64,000 nucleotides of DNA, taken from positions 62,001-126,000 of the forward strand of contig CANJMI010000008.1 in assembly GCA_947475525.1 (NCBI GenBank), in the 5' to 3' direction. The position numbers and the translations under genes were made by a program. Source of the DNA: Polyangiaceae bacterium. Lineage in GTDB: Bacteria > Myxococcota_A > Polyangia > Polyangiales > Polyangiaceae. Numbering within the stretch: the stretch's first letter is position 1; every line of letters starts with the position of its first letter. Positions 1-9,300 of the stretch are shown piece by piece. Below the pieces are notes generated by a model. That model saw nothing but the letters and a program-made list of their open reading frames with translations, was not told the origin of the DNA and did no database searches.

Positions 1-203
1 CGGCGGCGATGCTGGCGCTGGCCGCCGGCGTCGCCCCAAACCTCCCAGGGTTTTTGAAGGGGATCCACGTGATTGATTCCGTCCCCGCCGTGTTCGATGG
101 GCTCTACATCTACGCATGGTTCACCGGATTTTTCTTGTCGGGCGCGGTCTACCTCGGCGTATCCAAGCTCGTGCCCCCGAAGACCGAGGCCACCGCCGAG
201 TGA
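1..203 (+). CDS. C-terminal end of an NCS1-family nucleobase permease (partial)
   Basis: The reading frame is open from the left edge to a TGA at 201-203, so only the last 67 or so residues of a longer protein are visible. They hold two hydrophobic segments separated by a short loop (IDSVPAVFDGLYIYAWF, then FFLSGAVYLGVSKLV) and a short charged tail. This resembles the last helix pair of NCS1 cytosine/purine/allantoin cation symporters of the inner membrane. The family call is an inference from a short tail; another 12-helix transporter is possible. The next gene starts inside the stop codon (GTGA overlap), suggesting co-transcription, and a PRPP synthetase follows, which would fit nucleobase salvage. 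Confidence 0.6.
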   Translation, partial: AAMLALAAGVAPNLPGFLKGIHVIDSVPAVFDGLYIYAWFTGFFLSGAVYLGVSKLVPPKTEATAE

Positions 204-601
204 ACGTGCGGCGCCTCCTCGCGCTCTTGATGCTCGCGGCGTGCTCTCGGGCCCCTGCCCCGAAAGCGCCGCCCGCTACGCCACCGTCACGCCTCCGAGG
301 GGCCGTGGCGGAAGCGACCGACGACACGGTCGTGATCGATGCCGGTCTGGACTGCGTGCATGCGCGGGTCCGCTGTGAACTCGCGGCGTGCCGAGCCGAG
401 CTCCACAATGAGTGCGCATCGCCCATCGTTTGCGGGCTCGACGTGATCGCGACGTGCGACGCGGCTCCTCTCCCACTTGCGGTTGAGGCGACCGCGCGGG
501 AGTCGGTCCCCGTCGACAGCGCGACGACGCTCGAGGCGACGGCCGACTGCGGAGCCAGGAGCGTCATTGGCGCGCGGATAGGCAACCTGCACTGCCGTTA
601 A
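200..601 (+). CDS. Small predicted lipoprotein of unknown function
   Basis: This encodes about 133 residues. I chose GTG at 200 because it overlaps the upstream TGA (GTGA) and places a compact signal peptide right at the N-terminus: Arg-Arg, a hydrophobic stretch, then the lipobox LAAC with Cys near residue 15. GTG at 206 is an equally workable start. The mature part begins with a Pro/Ala-rich linker and then has a small domain with about eight cysteines, including a Cys pattern around CVHARVRCELAACRAELHNEC, which suggests a disulfide-bonded periplasmic or outer-membrane protein. I do not recognise the family. It may be translationally coupled to the permease upstream. Confidence 0.6.
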   Translation: MNVRRLLALLMLAACSRAPAPKAPPATPPSRLRGAVAEATDDTVVIDAGLDCVHARVRCELAACRAELHNECASPIVCGLDVIATCDAAPLPLAVEATARESVPVDSATTLEATADCGARSVIGARIGNLHCR

Positions 602-607
602 CGCGCG

Positions 608-637
608 CTGGCACGTGCGGCGTGCAGCGTTTACCCT
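608..637 (+). promoter_or_regulatory. Candidate sigma70-type promoter of the PRPP synthetase gene
   Basis: A CTGGCA hexamer (608-613) lies 18 bases before TACCCT (632-637). The -10-like box ends nine bases before the ATG at 647, so a transcript would start at or just before the start codon. No Shine-Dalgarno sequence is visible in the gap. Prediction only. Confidence 0.35.
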
Positions 638-646
638 GGCGCGAGC

Positions 647-1585
647 ATGACGCTGAGCCCGAAGCTCCTATTCGCGACACCGACCTATGACTACCTCGCC
701 GAGGAGTTCTGCCACGCAGGCGGATTCGCGCGGGGAACGATCGAACGGAGGAGCTTCCCCGACGGAGAAATCTACCGGCGCGTCGTCGACGATCCGTGGG
801 GCCGCGACGTGGTCTTGCTCGGCGGGACTCCCACCGATGCCGACTGGCTCGACGTCTATGACCTCGGCTACGCCATCGCTCGCGCCGGCGCACGCTCGCT
901 GTCGATCGTCATGCCGTACTTCGGTTACGCAACGATGGAACGCGCAGTAAAACCTGGAGAAGTTGTCACGGCGAAGACGCGCGCCCGGCTCATCTCGGCT
1001 ATCCCTTCGTGCGAAGGCGGTACGCGAACCTTCCTCTTCGATCTCCACACCGACGGGATCGAGTTCTACTTCTCGGACAGCCATGTCACCCACCACCTCT
1101 ATGGCTCGCCGGTGATAACCGAGCTCATCCGCTCGATCGTCGCGGCAGAGGGGGCGAGCGAGCGCTTCGTCCTCGGTGCGACCGACGCCGGCCGCGCGAA
1201 GTGGGTCGAGAGCCTCGCTCTACGCCTTGGTTGTCCGCCCGCGTTCGTCTACAAGCGGCGCAACCCAAGCGATGGAGCCCTCACGGTCACCGGGGTCAAC
1301 GCCGACGTGAGCGGGAAGGCCGTCGTTATCTACGACGACATGATCCGGACCGGTTCGTCGCTGATTCAAGCGGCGAGCGCCTACCGCGCAGCCGGAGCGA
1401 CCTCGGTGCACGCCGTCGCAACGCACCTCGTGTTGCCGAACGATGCGGTCGAGCGAATCCTCGAGTCCAACCTGATCGACTCGATCAACGGGACGAACTC
1501 GCATCCGAACTCCTTGAAAGTGGGGAGCCGCGGAACGGTCATCTCAATCTGCGAGCTGCTCGCGAAGGCCGTGCAGCGAAGTTAG
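647..1585 (+). CDS. prs: Ribose-phosphate pyrophosphokinase (PRPP synthetase), divergent member
   Basis: Makes phosphoribosyl pyrophosphate from ribose-5-phosphate and ATP for nucleotide, His, Trp and NAD synthesis. The 312-residue length fits the Prs family. Visible motifs are FPDGE near residue 38, the PYFGYA segment, FDLHTDGIEFYF (matching the metal-binding DLH element) and the PRPP loop VVIYDDMIRTGSSL. Several normally rigid stretches differ from classical bacterial Prs: the segment after PYFGYA reads ERAVKPGEVVTAK rather than the usual RQDRK form, and the DVGG-like element reads ATDAGRAK. This looks like a separate subgroup, so allosteric control may differ. It is followed by a convergent gene after 26 bases, with no obvious terminator. 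Confidence 0.85.
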   Translation: MTLSPKLLFATPTYDYLAEEFCHAGGFARGTIERRSFPDGEIYRRVVDDPWGRDVVLLGGTPTDADWLDVYDLGYAIARAGARSLSIVMPYFGYATMERAVKPGEVVTAKTRARLISAIPSCEGGTRTFLFDLHTDGIEFYFSDSHVTHHLYGSPVITELIRSIVAAEGASERFVLGATDAGRAKWVESLALRLGCPPAFVYKRRNPSDGALTVTGVNADVSGKAVVIYDDMIRTGSSLIQAASAYRAAGATSVHAVATHLVLPNDAVERILESNLIDSINGTNSHPNSLKVGSRGTVISICELLAKAVQRS

Positions 1586-1611
1586 CGAGTCGGCCAGCGA
1601 GGATGCGACGC

Positions 1612-3153
1612 TCAATTACCGAGGGTCAGGAGCTCGCTCTTCAAGTGCCAGGGCTCGCCGGGCGCGGGCGGGTGATCATGTGGGAGCGGGAGCGAACGGA
1701 GTTTGGCAACATCGCGGCCCGCATCACGGGCGGCGGCTGCGAGCATTCGGCGGAACGCTTCGGGGGTCATGCGCCGCAGGTTCGTGCTCGCGAGCAGGGC
1801 GCCTTGGGGAGCGAGCACTCCGACCGCGAGCGCTGCGAGTGCTTGGTAGTCGCGCTCGGCGCGGAAGGTCCCGTGCTTCGTGGTGGAGAAACTCGGAGGA
1901 TCGAGCACGACGACATCGAAGCGTTCGCGGCAGGACGCGAGCCACGAGGCAGCGTCAGCCCGCACGACGGCGTGCGCTGAGCCAGACGCGACCCCGTGAT
2001 GCTCGAGGTTCTCGCGAGCCCGTTCGAGGGCGACCCCCGACGCATCGACGGTCACAGTGCGACGTGCGCCGCCCGCGATGGCGGCAACCGTAAAGGCACC
2101 GTGGTAGGCGAACAGATTGAGCACGGATTTTTCGGCGCCCGCCCCGTGAAGCCAGCGACGCGCCGCACGTTGATCGAGGAAAATACCAGTCGATAAGCCA
2201 TCGCCCAAGCGCACGGCGTACTCGATTCCGAGCTCGCGCACGAACGCCGGGGCGCCGAGAGGCTCGCCGCGCACGGGGCTCGGAGGGGCCACGTTCTCGC
2301 GTCGTGTGTCGACGAGCGTGTTCGCCTGCTTCGGTCGGAGCTTCGCGTAGACACCTTGAAAGCCGAGCGCGTACACGGCATCGAAGTGGGCCTCGCGAAG
2401 CGCAATCGCTTCATCGGTCGAGAGCGAGACGACGGCGTGCTCGCCATAGACATCCACCTCCACACCCGGCACCTCATCGCCGGCTCCGTTGAGCAGCCGG
2501 AAGGCGTTCGTGTCCTCGCGCGTGACGAGCGCATAGCGGAGCTCGGCCGCCGCGGTGAGGCGGGCGCCCAACTCCGTCGAGGCCGCGCTTCCATCGAGCC
2601 AACGCTGAAGCGACGCGGGCATCGGCGCACGCGCGGGCAGCGGAACCTTCGAGATTGGATGAGCGAGAGCGAGATGCTCGACGTGCCACATCAAACGAGC
2701 GGCAGGCGAACCGCCGTTGTCGCGATCACCGGCGATAGGCGCGCCGCCCTCGGCAAAGACGCGACGGAGGTTTCGGTGGTCGTCGACGCGCACGATCAAG
2801 CGGTCAGCCACCTTGGCCACGACCTCGTGACGGAGCCCACGTGGTCGTGCGGTCACCCCGACGAGATGACGCTTCGCGACGCCCCGCTCGAACTGCCCGG
2901 CAAGGCCACGCGACGCCTCGCTGTCGAGAGCGAGCACCATCACGCCGGAGGCTTCACGATCGAGCGCGTGCAGGATCGACGGACGGCGTCCAAGCCACCG
3001 CTCGAGCCGCAGTCCGACATCGGCAAGCTCCAGCGCGTCGACCGGGTGCGATGCGACCGCCGCCGGTTTATCGATAACGAGGACGTGAGCATCCCGGTGG
3101 ATGACCCACGCGTCGCGCCAATGACTGCCTGCAAGCTCGGTGAGACGAGTCAC
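1612..3153 (-). CDS. Fused RluA-like pseudouridine synthase and RlmI-like rRNA methyltransferase
   Basis: This 513-residue protein carries two RNA-modification modules. Residues about 15-170 look like an RluA-family pseudouridine synthase: VIHRDAHVLVIDKPA and the catalytic loop HALDREASG with Asp65 (the usual HRLD has Arg replaced by Ala). Residues about 190-510 look like an RlmI/RlmK-type SAM-dependent 5-methylcytosine methyltransferase without its PUA domain: LLNGAGDEVPGVEVDVYG, TGIFLDQR, the SAM motif VLNLFAYHGAF and VVLDPPSF. The start is GTG at 3153, overlapping the upstream TGA (GTGA). Both enzymes act on rRNA, or on rRNA/tRNA for RluA members, so a single polypeptide could modify neighbouring sites. 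The fusion lies in one uninterrupted frame. The RNA target is unknown. Confidence 0.8.
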   Translation of the reverse strand: MTRLTELAGSHWRDAWVIHRDAHVLVIDKPAAVASHPVDALELADVGLRLERWLGRRPSILHALDREASGVMVLALDSEASRGLAGQFERGVAKRHLVGVTARPRGLRHEVVAKVADRLIVRVDDHRNLRRVFAEGGAPIAGDRDNGGSPAARLMWHVEHLALAHPISKVPLPARAPMPASLQRWLDGSAASTELGARLTAAAELRYALVTREDTNAFRLLNGAGDEVPGVEVDVYGEHAVVSLSTDEAIALREAHFDAVYALGFQGVYAKLRPKQANTLVDTRRENVAPPSPVRGEPLGAPAFVRELGIEYAVRLGDGLSTGIFLDQRAARRWLHGAGAEKSVLNLFAYHGAFTVAAIAGGARRTVTVDASGVALERARENLEHHGVASGSAHAVVRADAASWLASCRERFDVVVLDPPSFSTTKHGTFRAERDYQALAALAVGVLAPQGALLASTNLRRMTPEAFRRMLAAAARDAGRDVAKLRSLPLPHDHPPAPGEPWHLKSELLTLGN

Positions 3154-4232
3154 TGAAGAATGTTCGTCCCTTCGGGCGCGATGAACTCGAACTCGCTATC
3201 GGGGATGCTCTGCGGTTGCTCGACGAGGAGGAAGTCGAACCGGTTGCGATTGCCCTGGGCATCGATCACGAGCACGCGCCGCACGCACGCCGGGTCGCCC
3301 TTCTTCAGGAGCTCTTCGTCGATGTAGAAAAGGACCTTCTCGTAGCCAGGATTGGGCACACGCGGCGTGCCGACGATCACCGGGCCGCCCTCCCACTTCG
3401 CCGACTCGTTGAAGTCGAACTTGAACGAGTGCCGCATGCCCTTGCCGAGAATGAACGCGAGCGCGCCCGGATACTCCGTACTCGCCACCGAGCGCGTGAA
3501 CATCTGCTGGTTCTCGGCCTCGTAGATCTTGAGGGTCACGCCGTCAGAGACGACCCGATTTTTGTTGGGCGTGTGGTAGCTGAAGGAGACTTTTCCGGGG
3601 CGACGGATGTAACAGACGCCGTCACTGTTCTTCGTCGTGCCGGCGATCTTCGCGGTGTACTTTTGTTCGAAACGCGCGCGAAATCGCTCGATCGGAAGAT
3701 AGACCGCGTCCACCTTTTCGGCGATGGCGTCCGCGCTGTTCGGCGCCGCAACTGAAGGAGCCTCGAACGAAGCTGCCAGCGCAGGGCCCGACGCAGCCCC
3801 GCCCGACGCAGCCGCGCCCGACGGAGCGAGAGCCGCCGAGCCCGTAGCGGTCACGCCCTTCGACTCAGGCTTCTCGGCAGGCTTCGAGCCGACCGCCGCG
3901 GACGCGCTCGCGGCAGGTTGTGCAAGGCCACCCGGCACCCCCCGGGCGACCGATCCCGAAGGAGCCGCGCTCGACGTGCCCGCCGAGGCTTGTGCGCTCA
4001 CGGACGGTGCAGCCAGCCCCCCCTCCGGCAGGTCGGGCAATGCCGCGCTCGAAGGCGACCCCGACACCGCCGCGTTCACCAACGTCCGAGCGGCCGAGCC
4101 CTCCGGTTGCGCCTTCAACGCGCTTTCCTCGGACTTGCAGCCCGACAGCACAATCAGCTGAAATGCGAGGCAGGCGGCGAGAGCCAGAGGCGGACAGGAG
4201 CCAAAACGGAACATGGGCCGGACGGTCTTCAT
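3150..4232 (-). CDS. Lipoprotein with long linker and LolA-like domain
   Basis: This encodes 360 residues. An N-terminal signal peptide ends in the lipobox LSGC (Cys32), so the protein should be lipid-anchored. A low-complexity linker rich in Ala, Ser, Gly and Pro runs to about residue 170. The C-terminal 185 residues resemble the LolA/LolB fold (outer-membrane lipoprotein carrier): IERFRARFEQKYTA, the Arg-Arg-Pro-Gly-Lys turn, FSYHTPNKNRVVSDG and a TEYPGALAFILG segment. Classical LolA is soluble and periplasmic, so anchoring is unusual; a LolB-like receptor role is an alternative. The linker includes 15-bp in-frame repeats. It overlaps the downstream fusion gene by four bases (GTGA), indicating an operon. 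Confidence 0.75.
   Translation of the reverse strand: MKTVRPMFRFGSCPPLALAACLAFQLIVLSGCKSEESALKAQPEGSAARTLVNAAVSGSPSSAALPDLPEGGLAAPSVSAQASAGTSSAAPSGSVARGVPGGLAQPAASASAAVGSKPAEKPESKGVTATGSAALAPSGAAASGGAASGPALAASFEAPSVAAPNSADAIAEKVDAVYLPIERFRARFEQKYTAKIAGTTKNSDGVCYIRRPGKVSFSYHTPNKNRVVSDGVTLKIYEAENQQMFTRSVASTEYPGALAFILGKGMRHSFKFDFNESAKWEGGPVIVGTPRVPNPGYEKVLFYIDEELLKKGDPACVRRVLVIDAQGNRNRFDFLLVEQPQSIPDSEFEFIAPEGTNILQ
3786..3830. repeat. 15-bp tandem repeat inside the LolA-like gene linker
   Basis: Three adjoining 15-bp units, each starting gcccgacg; the first two are nearly identical and the third has diverged. They encode part of the Ala/Ser/Gly linker, so copy-number change would keep the frame. 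Confidence 0.7.
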
Positions 4233-4237
4233 GGTGC

Positions 4238-4243
4238 ATTTTA
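4238..4243 (-). promoter_or_regulatory. Candidate -10 box of the LolA-like operon
   Basis: On the minus strand, TAAAAT (five of six matches to TATAAT) ends five bases before the ATG at 4232. I see no convincing -35 box: the expected place is taken by the 14-bp tandem repeat at 4243-4270. If used, it would give an essentially leaderless mRNA. Confidence 0.35.
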
Positions 4244-4270
4244 CGGGGAGACGGGTACGGGGAGACGGGT
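4243..4270. repeat. Perfect 14-bp tandem duplication in a divergent promoter region
   Basis: The unit acggggagacgggt occurs twice back to back (4243-4256, 4257-4270) in the 108-bp region between the divergent LolA-like and nadE genes. It adjoins the candidate -10 box of the LolA-like gene and lies upstream of the nadE promoter. It could be a pair of protein-binding half-sites or a replication slippage product. Confidence 0.8.
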
Positions 4271-4303
4271 TCAGTCAATCGCAACGGCCGCGGAGGGCGC
4301 GAG

Positions 4304-4332
4304 CTTACACGAGAGCGCGCCATGGCTATACT
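4304..4332 (+). promoter_or_regulatory. Candidate sigma70-type promoter of nadE, leaderless configuration
   Basis: CTTACA (4304-4309; four of six matches to TTGACA), a 17-bp spacer, then TATACT (4327-4332; five of six matches to TATAAT). The -10 box ends only eight bases before the nadE ATG at 4341, so the predicted transcription start is at or next to the start codon. Confidence 0.5.
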
Positions 4333-4340
4333 GCACCGCC

Positions 4341-6293
4341 ATGAGGCTTGTGAAGATCGCCGTGGCGTCCGTCAACTCAACGGTCGGCGCCGTCACGTCG
4401 AACGTGGACCGATGCATCGCGCTCGCCCGCGAGATCGCAGCCGAGGGCGTCACCGTGGCGGTGTTTCCCGAGCAAGTCATCGGTGGGTACGCATCGGAGG
4501 ACCTCGTGCAATGGCGCGGCTTCGTTGCGAGCCAACGACGTGAGCTCGAACGATTCGCCTCTGAAACCGCCAGCCTCCCGACGGTATTCACGATCGGCCT
4601 AACGATCGGGCACGGGGGCGACCTCTACAACGCCGCCGCGCTCGTGCACCACGGCAAGGTTCTGCTCTTCACGGCGAAAGAGAAGCTCCCGACCTACAAC
4701 ATCTTCTACGAAGCGCGGACCTTCTCCGCGGGCATACCGCTCATGCACCTCGACGCCGAGGGCGTGCCGCTCGCGGACGCCGTCGCCACCTTCGACTTCG
4801 GCACGCTCGCCCTCGAGGTTTGCGAAGACATCTGGTCGCCCGACGGTCCGATGCGCAGGCGCTGCTACTCCGGTGCGGAGCTCGTGCTCAACTTGTCGGC
4901 CTCGCCGTACCGCGCAGGCGTCGTCTCCACGCGCCGCGAGATGATCGCGACCCGCGCGTCGGACAACCAATGCACCGTGGTCTACGCAAACCTCGTCGGC
5001 GGCAACGACGGCCTCGTCTTCGACGGCGGGGGCTTCGTCAACCAAAACGGCCGACCGATGCTCGAAGCCAAACGATTCCGCGAGGGCTTCGAGGCCACCG
5101 TCGTGGATCTCGATCGCACGCAGCGCTGCCGTCGCGAGGCGAGTACCTGGCGCACCGATGCCGAGCGATATCGCCTCGCGGAGCGCACCGTTCCCGTGTT
5201 GCGATTCACCGCGCCAACACCCGATCGCTCAGGCCTACGCTATCCGTTGCCGCTGGGTTATTCGGCTCCGAAGGGGGTGGGTGGCCACGTGGACTCGGGC
5301 GACTACCCGAGCTTCTTCTTGCCCGCTCGGGGAGAGCTCACGCTGTCGCCGCGCGACGTCTTGCTCGACGAATTGTTCGAGGTGCTCGCGCTTGGTGTCG
5401 CCGACTACTTCCGAAAAACGGGCGCGTTCGACAAACTCGGCATCGCGCTCTCGGGTGGCCGTGACAGTTGCTTGTGCGTCCTCGTCGCGTGGCGCGCCAT
5501 CGGCGTCATGCACCCCGACCTCGCAGGCGATGCGCTCCGCGAAAAAGTAGGCGACCTCTTGCACACGTTCTACATGCCCTCGCGGTTCTCGAGCGAAGGC
5601 ACCAAAAAGGCCAGTGAGTGTCTCGTCGCGGACATCGGAGCGAGCTTCGCAACCATTCCCATCGACGACGCGTTCGAGGCGGAACGGGGCGTCACGCAGA
5701 CGATGCTCGGAAACGAACCGCTGACCCCAATCACGGAGCAAAACATCCAGGCGCGTGTGCGTGGGGCGCGCATGTGGAACTGGGCGAACACAAGCCGGGC
5801 GCTCTTTCTCCAGACCGGCAACATGAGCGAAAAATCGGTCGGCTACACGACCGTGGGTGGCGATCTCGAAGGCTGCTTCAGCGTGATAGCGAACCTCCCA
5901 AAGACCGCGGTCGTCGCGATGCTCGAGCGACTCTACCGGCGCTACCGCTTCGACGGGATCGCCGCCGTGCTCGCGACGATGGCCGGTCCGGAGCTCGCGT
6001 CAGCGCAGTCCGGCGAGGCCGAGCTGATGCCGTTCAGCGTGCTCGATGCGTGTCTCTACCTCTATGCCGGCGAGAAGATGTCCGAAGACGAGGTCGCCGA
6101 AGCGTTGCCCGCGTTGTTCCCGGAGATCGAGCCGCAGCAATTGGAGGCGTGGGCCCGCAAGTTCTCCGTGCTGTTCACGCGGTCCATCTTCAAATGGGTC
6201 CAGGCTCCACTCGCGATTCACTTGGGTGCGCTCGACCTCGACCGCGAGCGTGCGCTCCAGTTGCCCGTGGTGCAACGCACCGAATGGCGCTGA
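4341..6293 (+). CDS. nadE: Glutamine-dependent NAD+ synthetase
   Basis: Catalyses the last step of NAD synthesis: amidation of deamido-NAD using ammonia taken from glutamine, with ATP. The 650-residue product has an N-terminal nitrilase-type glutaminase domain, with a likely Glu44-Lys113-Cys161 triad in FPEQVIGGY, AKEKLPTY and LEVCEDIW. The C-terminal synthetase domain carries the pyrophosphatase P-loop SGGRDS at about residues 371-376. The frame is open further upstream, but ATG 4341 matches the conserved N-terminus (MRLVKIAVASVNSTVG) and sits directly behind the candidate promoter, so I rejected longer starts. It stands alone and converges on the vWA gene that ends at 6314. Confidence 0.95.
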   Translation: MRLVKIAVASVNSTVGAVTSNVDRCIALAREIAAEGVTVAVFPEQVIGGYASEDLVQWRGFVASQRRELERFASETASLPTVFTIGLTIGHGGDLYNAAALVHHGKVLLFTAKEKLPTYNIFYEARTFSAGIPLMHLDAEGVPLADAVATFDFGTLALEVCEDIWSPDGPMRRRCYSGAELVLNLSASPYRAGVVSTRREMIATRASDNQCTVVYANLVGGNDGLVFDGGGFVNQNGRPMLEAKRFREGFEATVVDLDRTQRCRREASTWRTDAERYRLAERTVPVLRFTAPTPDRSGLRYPLPLGYSAPKGVGGHVDSGDYPSFFLPARGELTLSPRDVLLDELFEVLALGVADYFRKTGAFDKLGIALSGGRDSCLCVLVAWRAIGVMHPDLAGDALREKVGDLLHTFYMPSRFSSEGTKKASECLVADIGASFATIPIDDAFEAERGVTQTMLGNEPLTPITEQNIQARVRGARMWNWANTSRALFLQTGNMSEKSVGYTTVGGDLEGCFSVIANLPKTAVVAMLERLYRRYRFDGIAAVLATMAGPELASAQSGEAELMPFSVLDACLYLYAGEKMSEDEVAEALPALFPEIEPQQLEAWARKFSVLFTRSIFKWVQAPLAIHLGALDLDRERALQLPVVQRTEWR

Positions 6294-6313
6294 GCTTGGC
6301 CGACCCAATCTCG

Positions 6314-9300
6314 TTAATTACGGCGTTTTTTACGTGCCAGGAGAATTTCCGCGGCCGTGAGAACGCGGCCCCCCGCATCGGTCGGCCTCGCATCAGGAAG
6401 GCTCGCCGAAGGCTCCGGCACGCGCGGTAACGGGGCGAAGGACTCCGCTGCAGGTGGCGGCCGCACGAGTGCTGCGGCTGACGCCGTGGACGCCGACGAC
6501 GCCGTGGAGGCCGACGATGCCGACGATGCCGACGATGCCGACGATGCCGACGTCGCCGACGTCGAGACGAACGCAGCCGGCGTTGGAGACCGAGCGTCCT
6601 TAGGATGTTTCACCAGCCACGCGAGGTTCACCGAAAGTCGCCGCGCGGTGACGGCCGCAAGCCACGCGAAGGCCGCGAGCGCAATCAAGCTCGAGGTGAT
6701 GTCGTCGTAAGCGAATCGACGCGCACCGCGATCATCGAATACACCCGCGAGCGTATCGCGCCGTTTACCCGCCGTGAGCTCGGCCAGCCGTGCGAGGAAC
6801 GCCGCATCGCTGCCGGTCGGCCGGAGTTCATCACCGCGACTTAGCGCCGCGCCGGCCGTCGCGACCGCGGCACCGTCAAGCTCATCGATGGCGGTCGCAA
6901 CGTAAGCCCCAGGAGCCGCGAGCGCGAGCGTGCTGCGGTAGGTACCCGGCCCTGCGGCTTCGAGAGACACCTCCCGCGCGAAACCTTCCGGTCCACGCAC
7001 GAGCGCTTTCAAGCGACGAAACGCGCTCGATCGACCGTCGTCATCGACGACCGTGGCGCGGAGTTCGAGTTGCCCGCCGCCGGCTTCCGCCTCGAGCCTG
7101 ACGCGACCATCATCTTCACGCCGCGCCAGGTACCGCGCGGTCTGAGCGACGAGTCGAGCCGCGCCCGGCCACCCGGTCCACTCGGCGCCCCAACGGCCCT
7201 TGAGATCGCTCGTGAACGCCGCTGCATGCCCCACGCCCACCTGCCAGACGGCCAGAATCGGATCGTGCTCTGGCCCGGTGAGCACGACATCCGCACGCGG
7301 CTTCGGCAACGTCACGACGTAGCCGCCGAGCATCGGCGCCGCGTTGACGTCGACGCCCTGCAAGAGGACGTGAGCTGACGAGCTAGTGACGCGAAATCGC
7401 TCCTCCACGAGGGCCGAGCGCGAGGCGAGAATCGTCTCCTGAGTGAAGACCGCAGGCAGGCGTGTCGCGTCATCGACGATGTAGAAGCGCCCTTTGCCAA
7501 GCCTCGATATCTCCTCGCAATCCGGCACGTCGGGGCCCTGTCCAAGCGCAACGACGCTCGTCGTGATGCCGCGTCGCTCGGCCGCGGCGACACTCGCTTT
7601 GACCGCCGGCGTGATGTTCTCCGCGTCAGCACCATCGGCGAAAAGCAGGACGTGCTTCAGATTGACCTTCACCTTGTCGAGCTCCGCGTAGGCGTCGGCG
7701 AGCGCAACATCCACCATGATCCCGCCCCCGCCCGCGCCTTTGCTGCGAATGGCGGCCTCGATGGCGCGTCGATCGAGAACGGGCGCGAGCGGCACCGTCC
7801 ATTGACTCACCGTGTCGACGTGGTCGACGCCAAGCATGTCGCCGCCGCCGAGCAATGCCGCCGAGCGCGCGGCGGCTTCGTTCGCAAGATCGAGCTTCGT
7901 TCGGGGCCCAACGCTCGCGGTCATCGAGCCCGAGATGTCGATCGCGATCACCTCGGCGAGGCTCGCTCGCCGCCGGTCTTGTTTCAGGTCGAAAGACACC
8001 GGTGAGATCTCTTCGAGTGCCGTGCGCGAGTAGCCACCCGGACCGAAGCTCCGGTCACCACCGAGCAAGAGTAAGCCGCCCCCGAGGTCGCGCACGTAGC
8101 CGGCGAGGGCCTCGAGCTGCGCTCCCGCAAGCGCACTCGCAGGAACGTCACCCATGACGATGAGGTCGTAGGCGGCCATCCCCGCAATGTCCGCTGGAAC
8201 GGCCGAGACGCTCCCTTCTTCGACTTCGAAGTTTGCGACACGGAGCGCGCCTGCAACGAACGCCGTCTTGGCCGAGTCCCCATCGAGCACGAGCGCACGT
8301 GCCGGACCGCGTACGCGCACGAAGGCCGCCGCGGCGTTATCCTCCGCGCATTCGTCGAGGCTCGGATCCTCCGCGGTAACGTCGACGTCGAAGCGATGCA
8401 GGCCCGGTCCCGGTGACGGCTCTTGCAGCCACAGCACCGTCTCACCGGCATCCACGCGCGCACGAGCGCGGCGAACGAGCTTGCCATCGCGACGCACGCG
8501 CAGTTCCACGTCACCGGCAGCGGCCGACGCTATGACCATGCGGAGGCGCACGGGTTCCGCGTCGTTCGCCGTCGAGGGTAAGCGCAGCGACGCGAGTCTC
8601 ACGTCTTTTTGCGCGCGTTGCTCGAGCGTGACAACGTCGATGGGGATCCCGCTCGTCAGCGCAGCCGCGGCCGCAGCCAGCGCATCGCCGCGGGTTGCTA
8701 CACCGTCCGAGAGGAGCACGATGCGCGCGCCTGAATCGGCCGGCAGATCGGCGAGTGCACGTCGAAGGCCCGACGCGATGTCGGAGGCATCCCGCGCAAG
8801 CTCGATGCGTTGGGGCGACGATGGCGCGGCCTTCAAACGTGGGAGCTCTTCACTGGCCGCCTCCCCTGCGAAAACGACTCGCCCGACGCGATCCTCCGGG
8901 CGCATCGTTCCCTCGGCCAGCACAAGCTCTTGCGCGATGCGCTCTTCGCCGTGAGGCACAAGATCCATCGAGCGACTTCGGTCGACGACCACCACCACGG
9001 TCATGCGATCGAGAGGCAGGCCAAGCTCGGGAGCCATGGCGGCGAGGCTCGCGGCAATCAGGGTCATCGCCGTGGCCCCATCGTGAAGCGACGTGCGCAG
9101 CCGCGTCATGCGGGCTCCCCCATCGAGGCTGCGCGCCGCCGCAAACAAGACCGCGACCAACCCTACCGGCGCGAGGCCCGGTCGAGCAAATCGCACGTAG
9201 CTCTCGGGGACGACGCCGGCCCAAACGAGAAGCACATCGATCGCGGGGAGCGACGCGACGAGCATGGCCACGGCCCAAACGGGGCGCTGACGAAGGCCGC

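Noticed and set aside
609-625. TGGCAC-like sequence resembling a sigma54 -24 element before prs
   Set aside because: The GC pair of a -12 element is not at the right distance; a sigma70-like reading fits better.
3918-4340. Upstream extension of the nadE frame
   Set aside because: It overlaps the divergent LolA-like gene and promoter region and is Arg/His-rich; ATG 4341 matches the family start.
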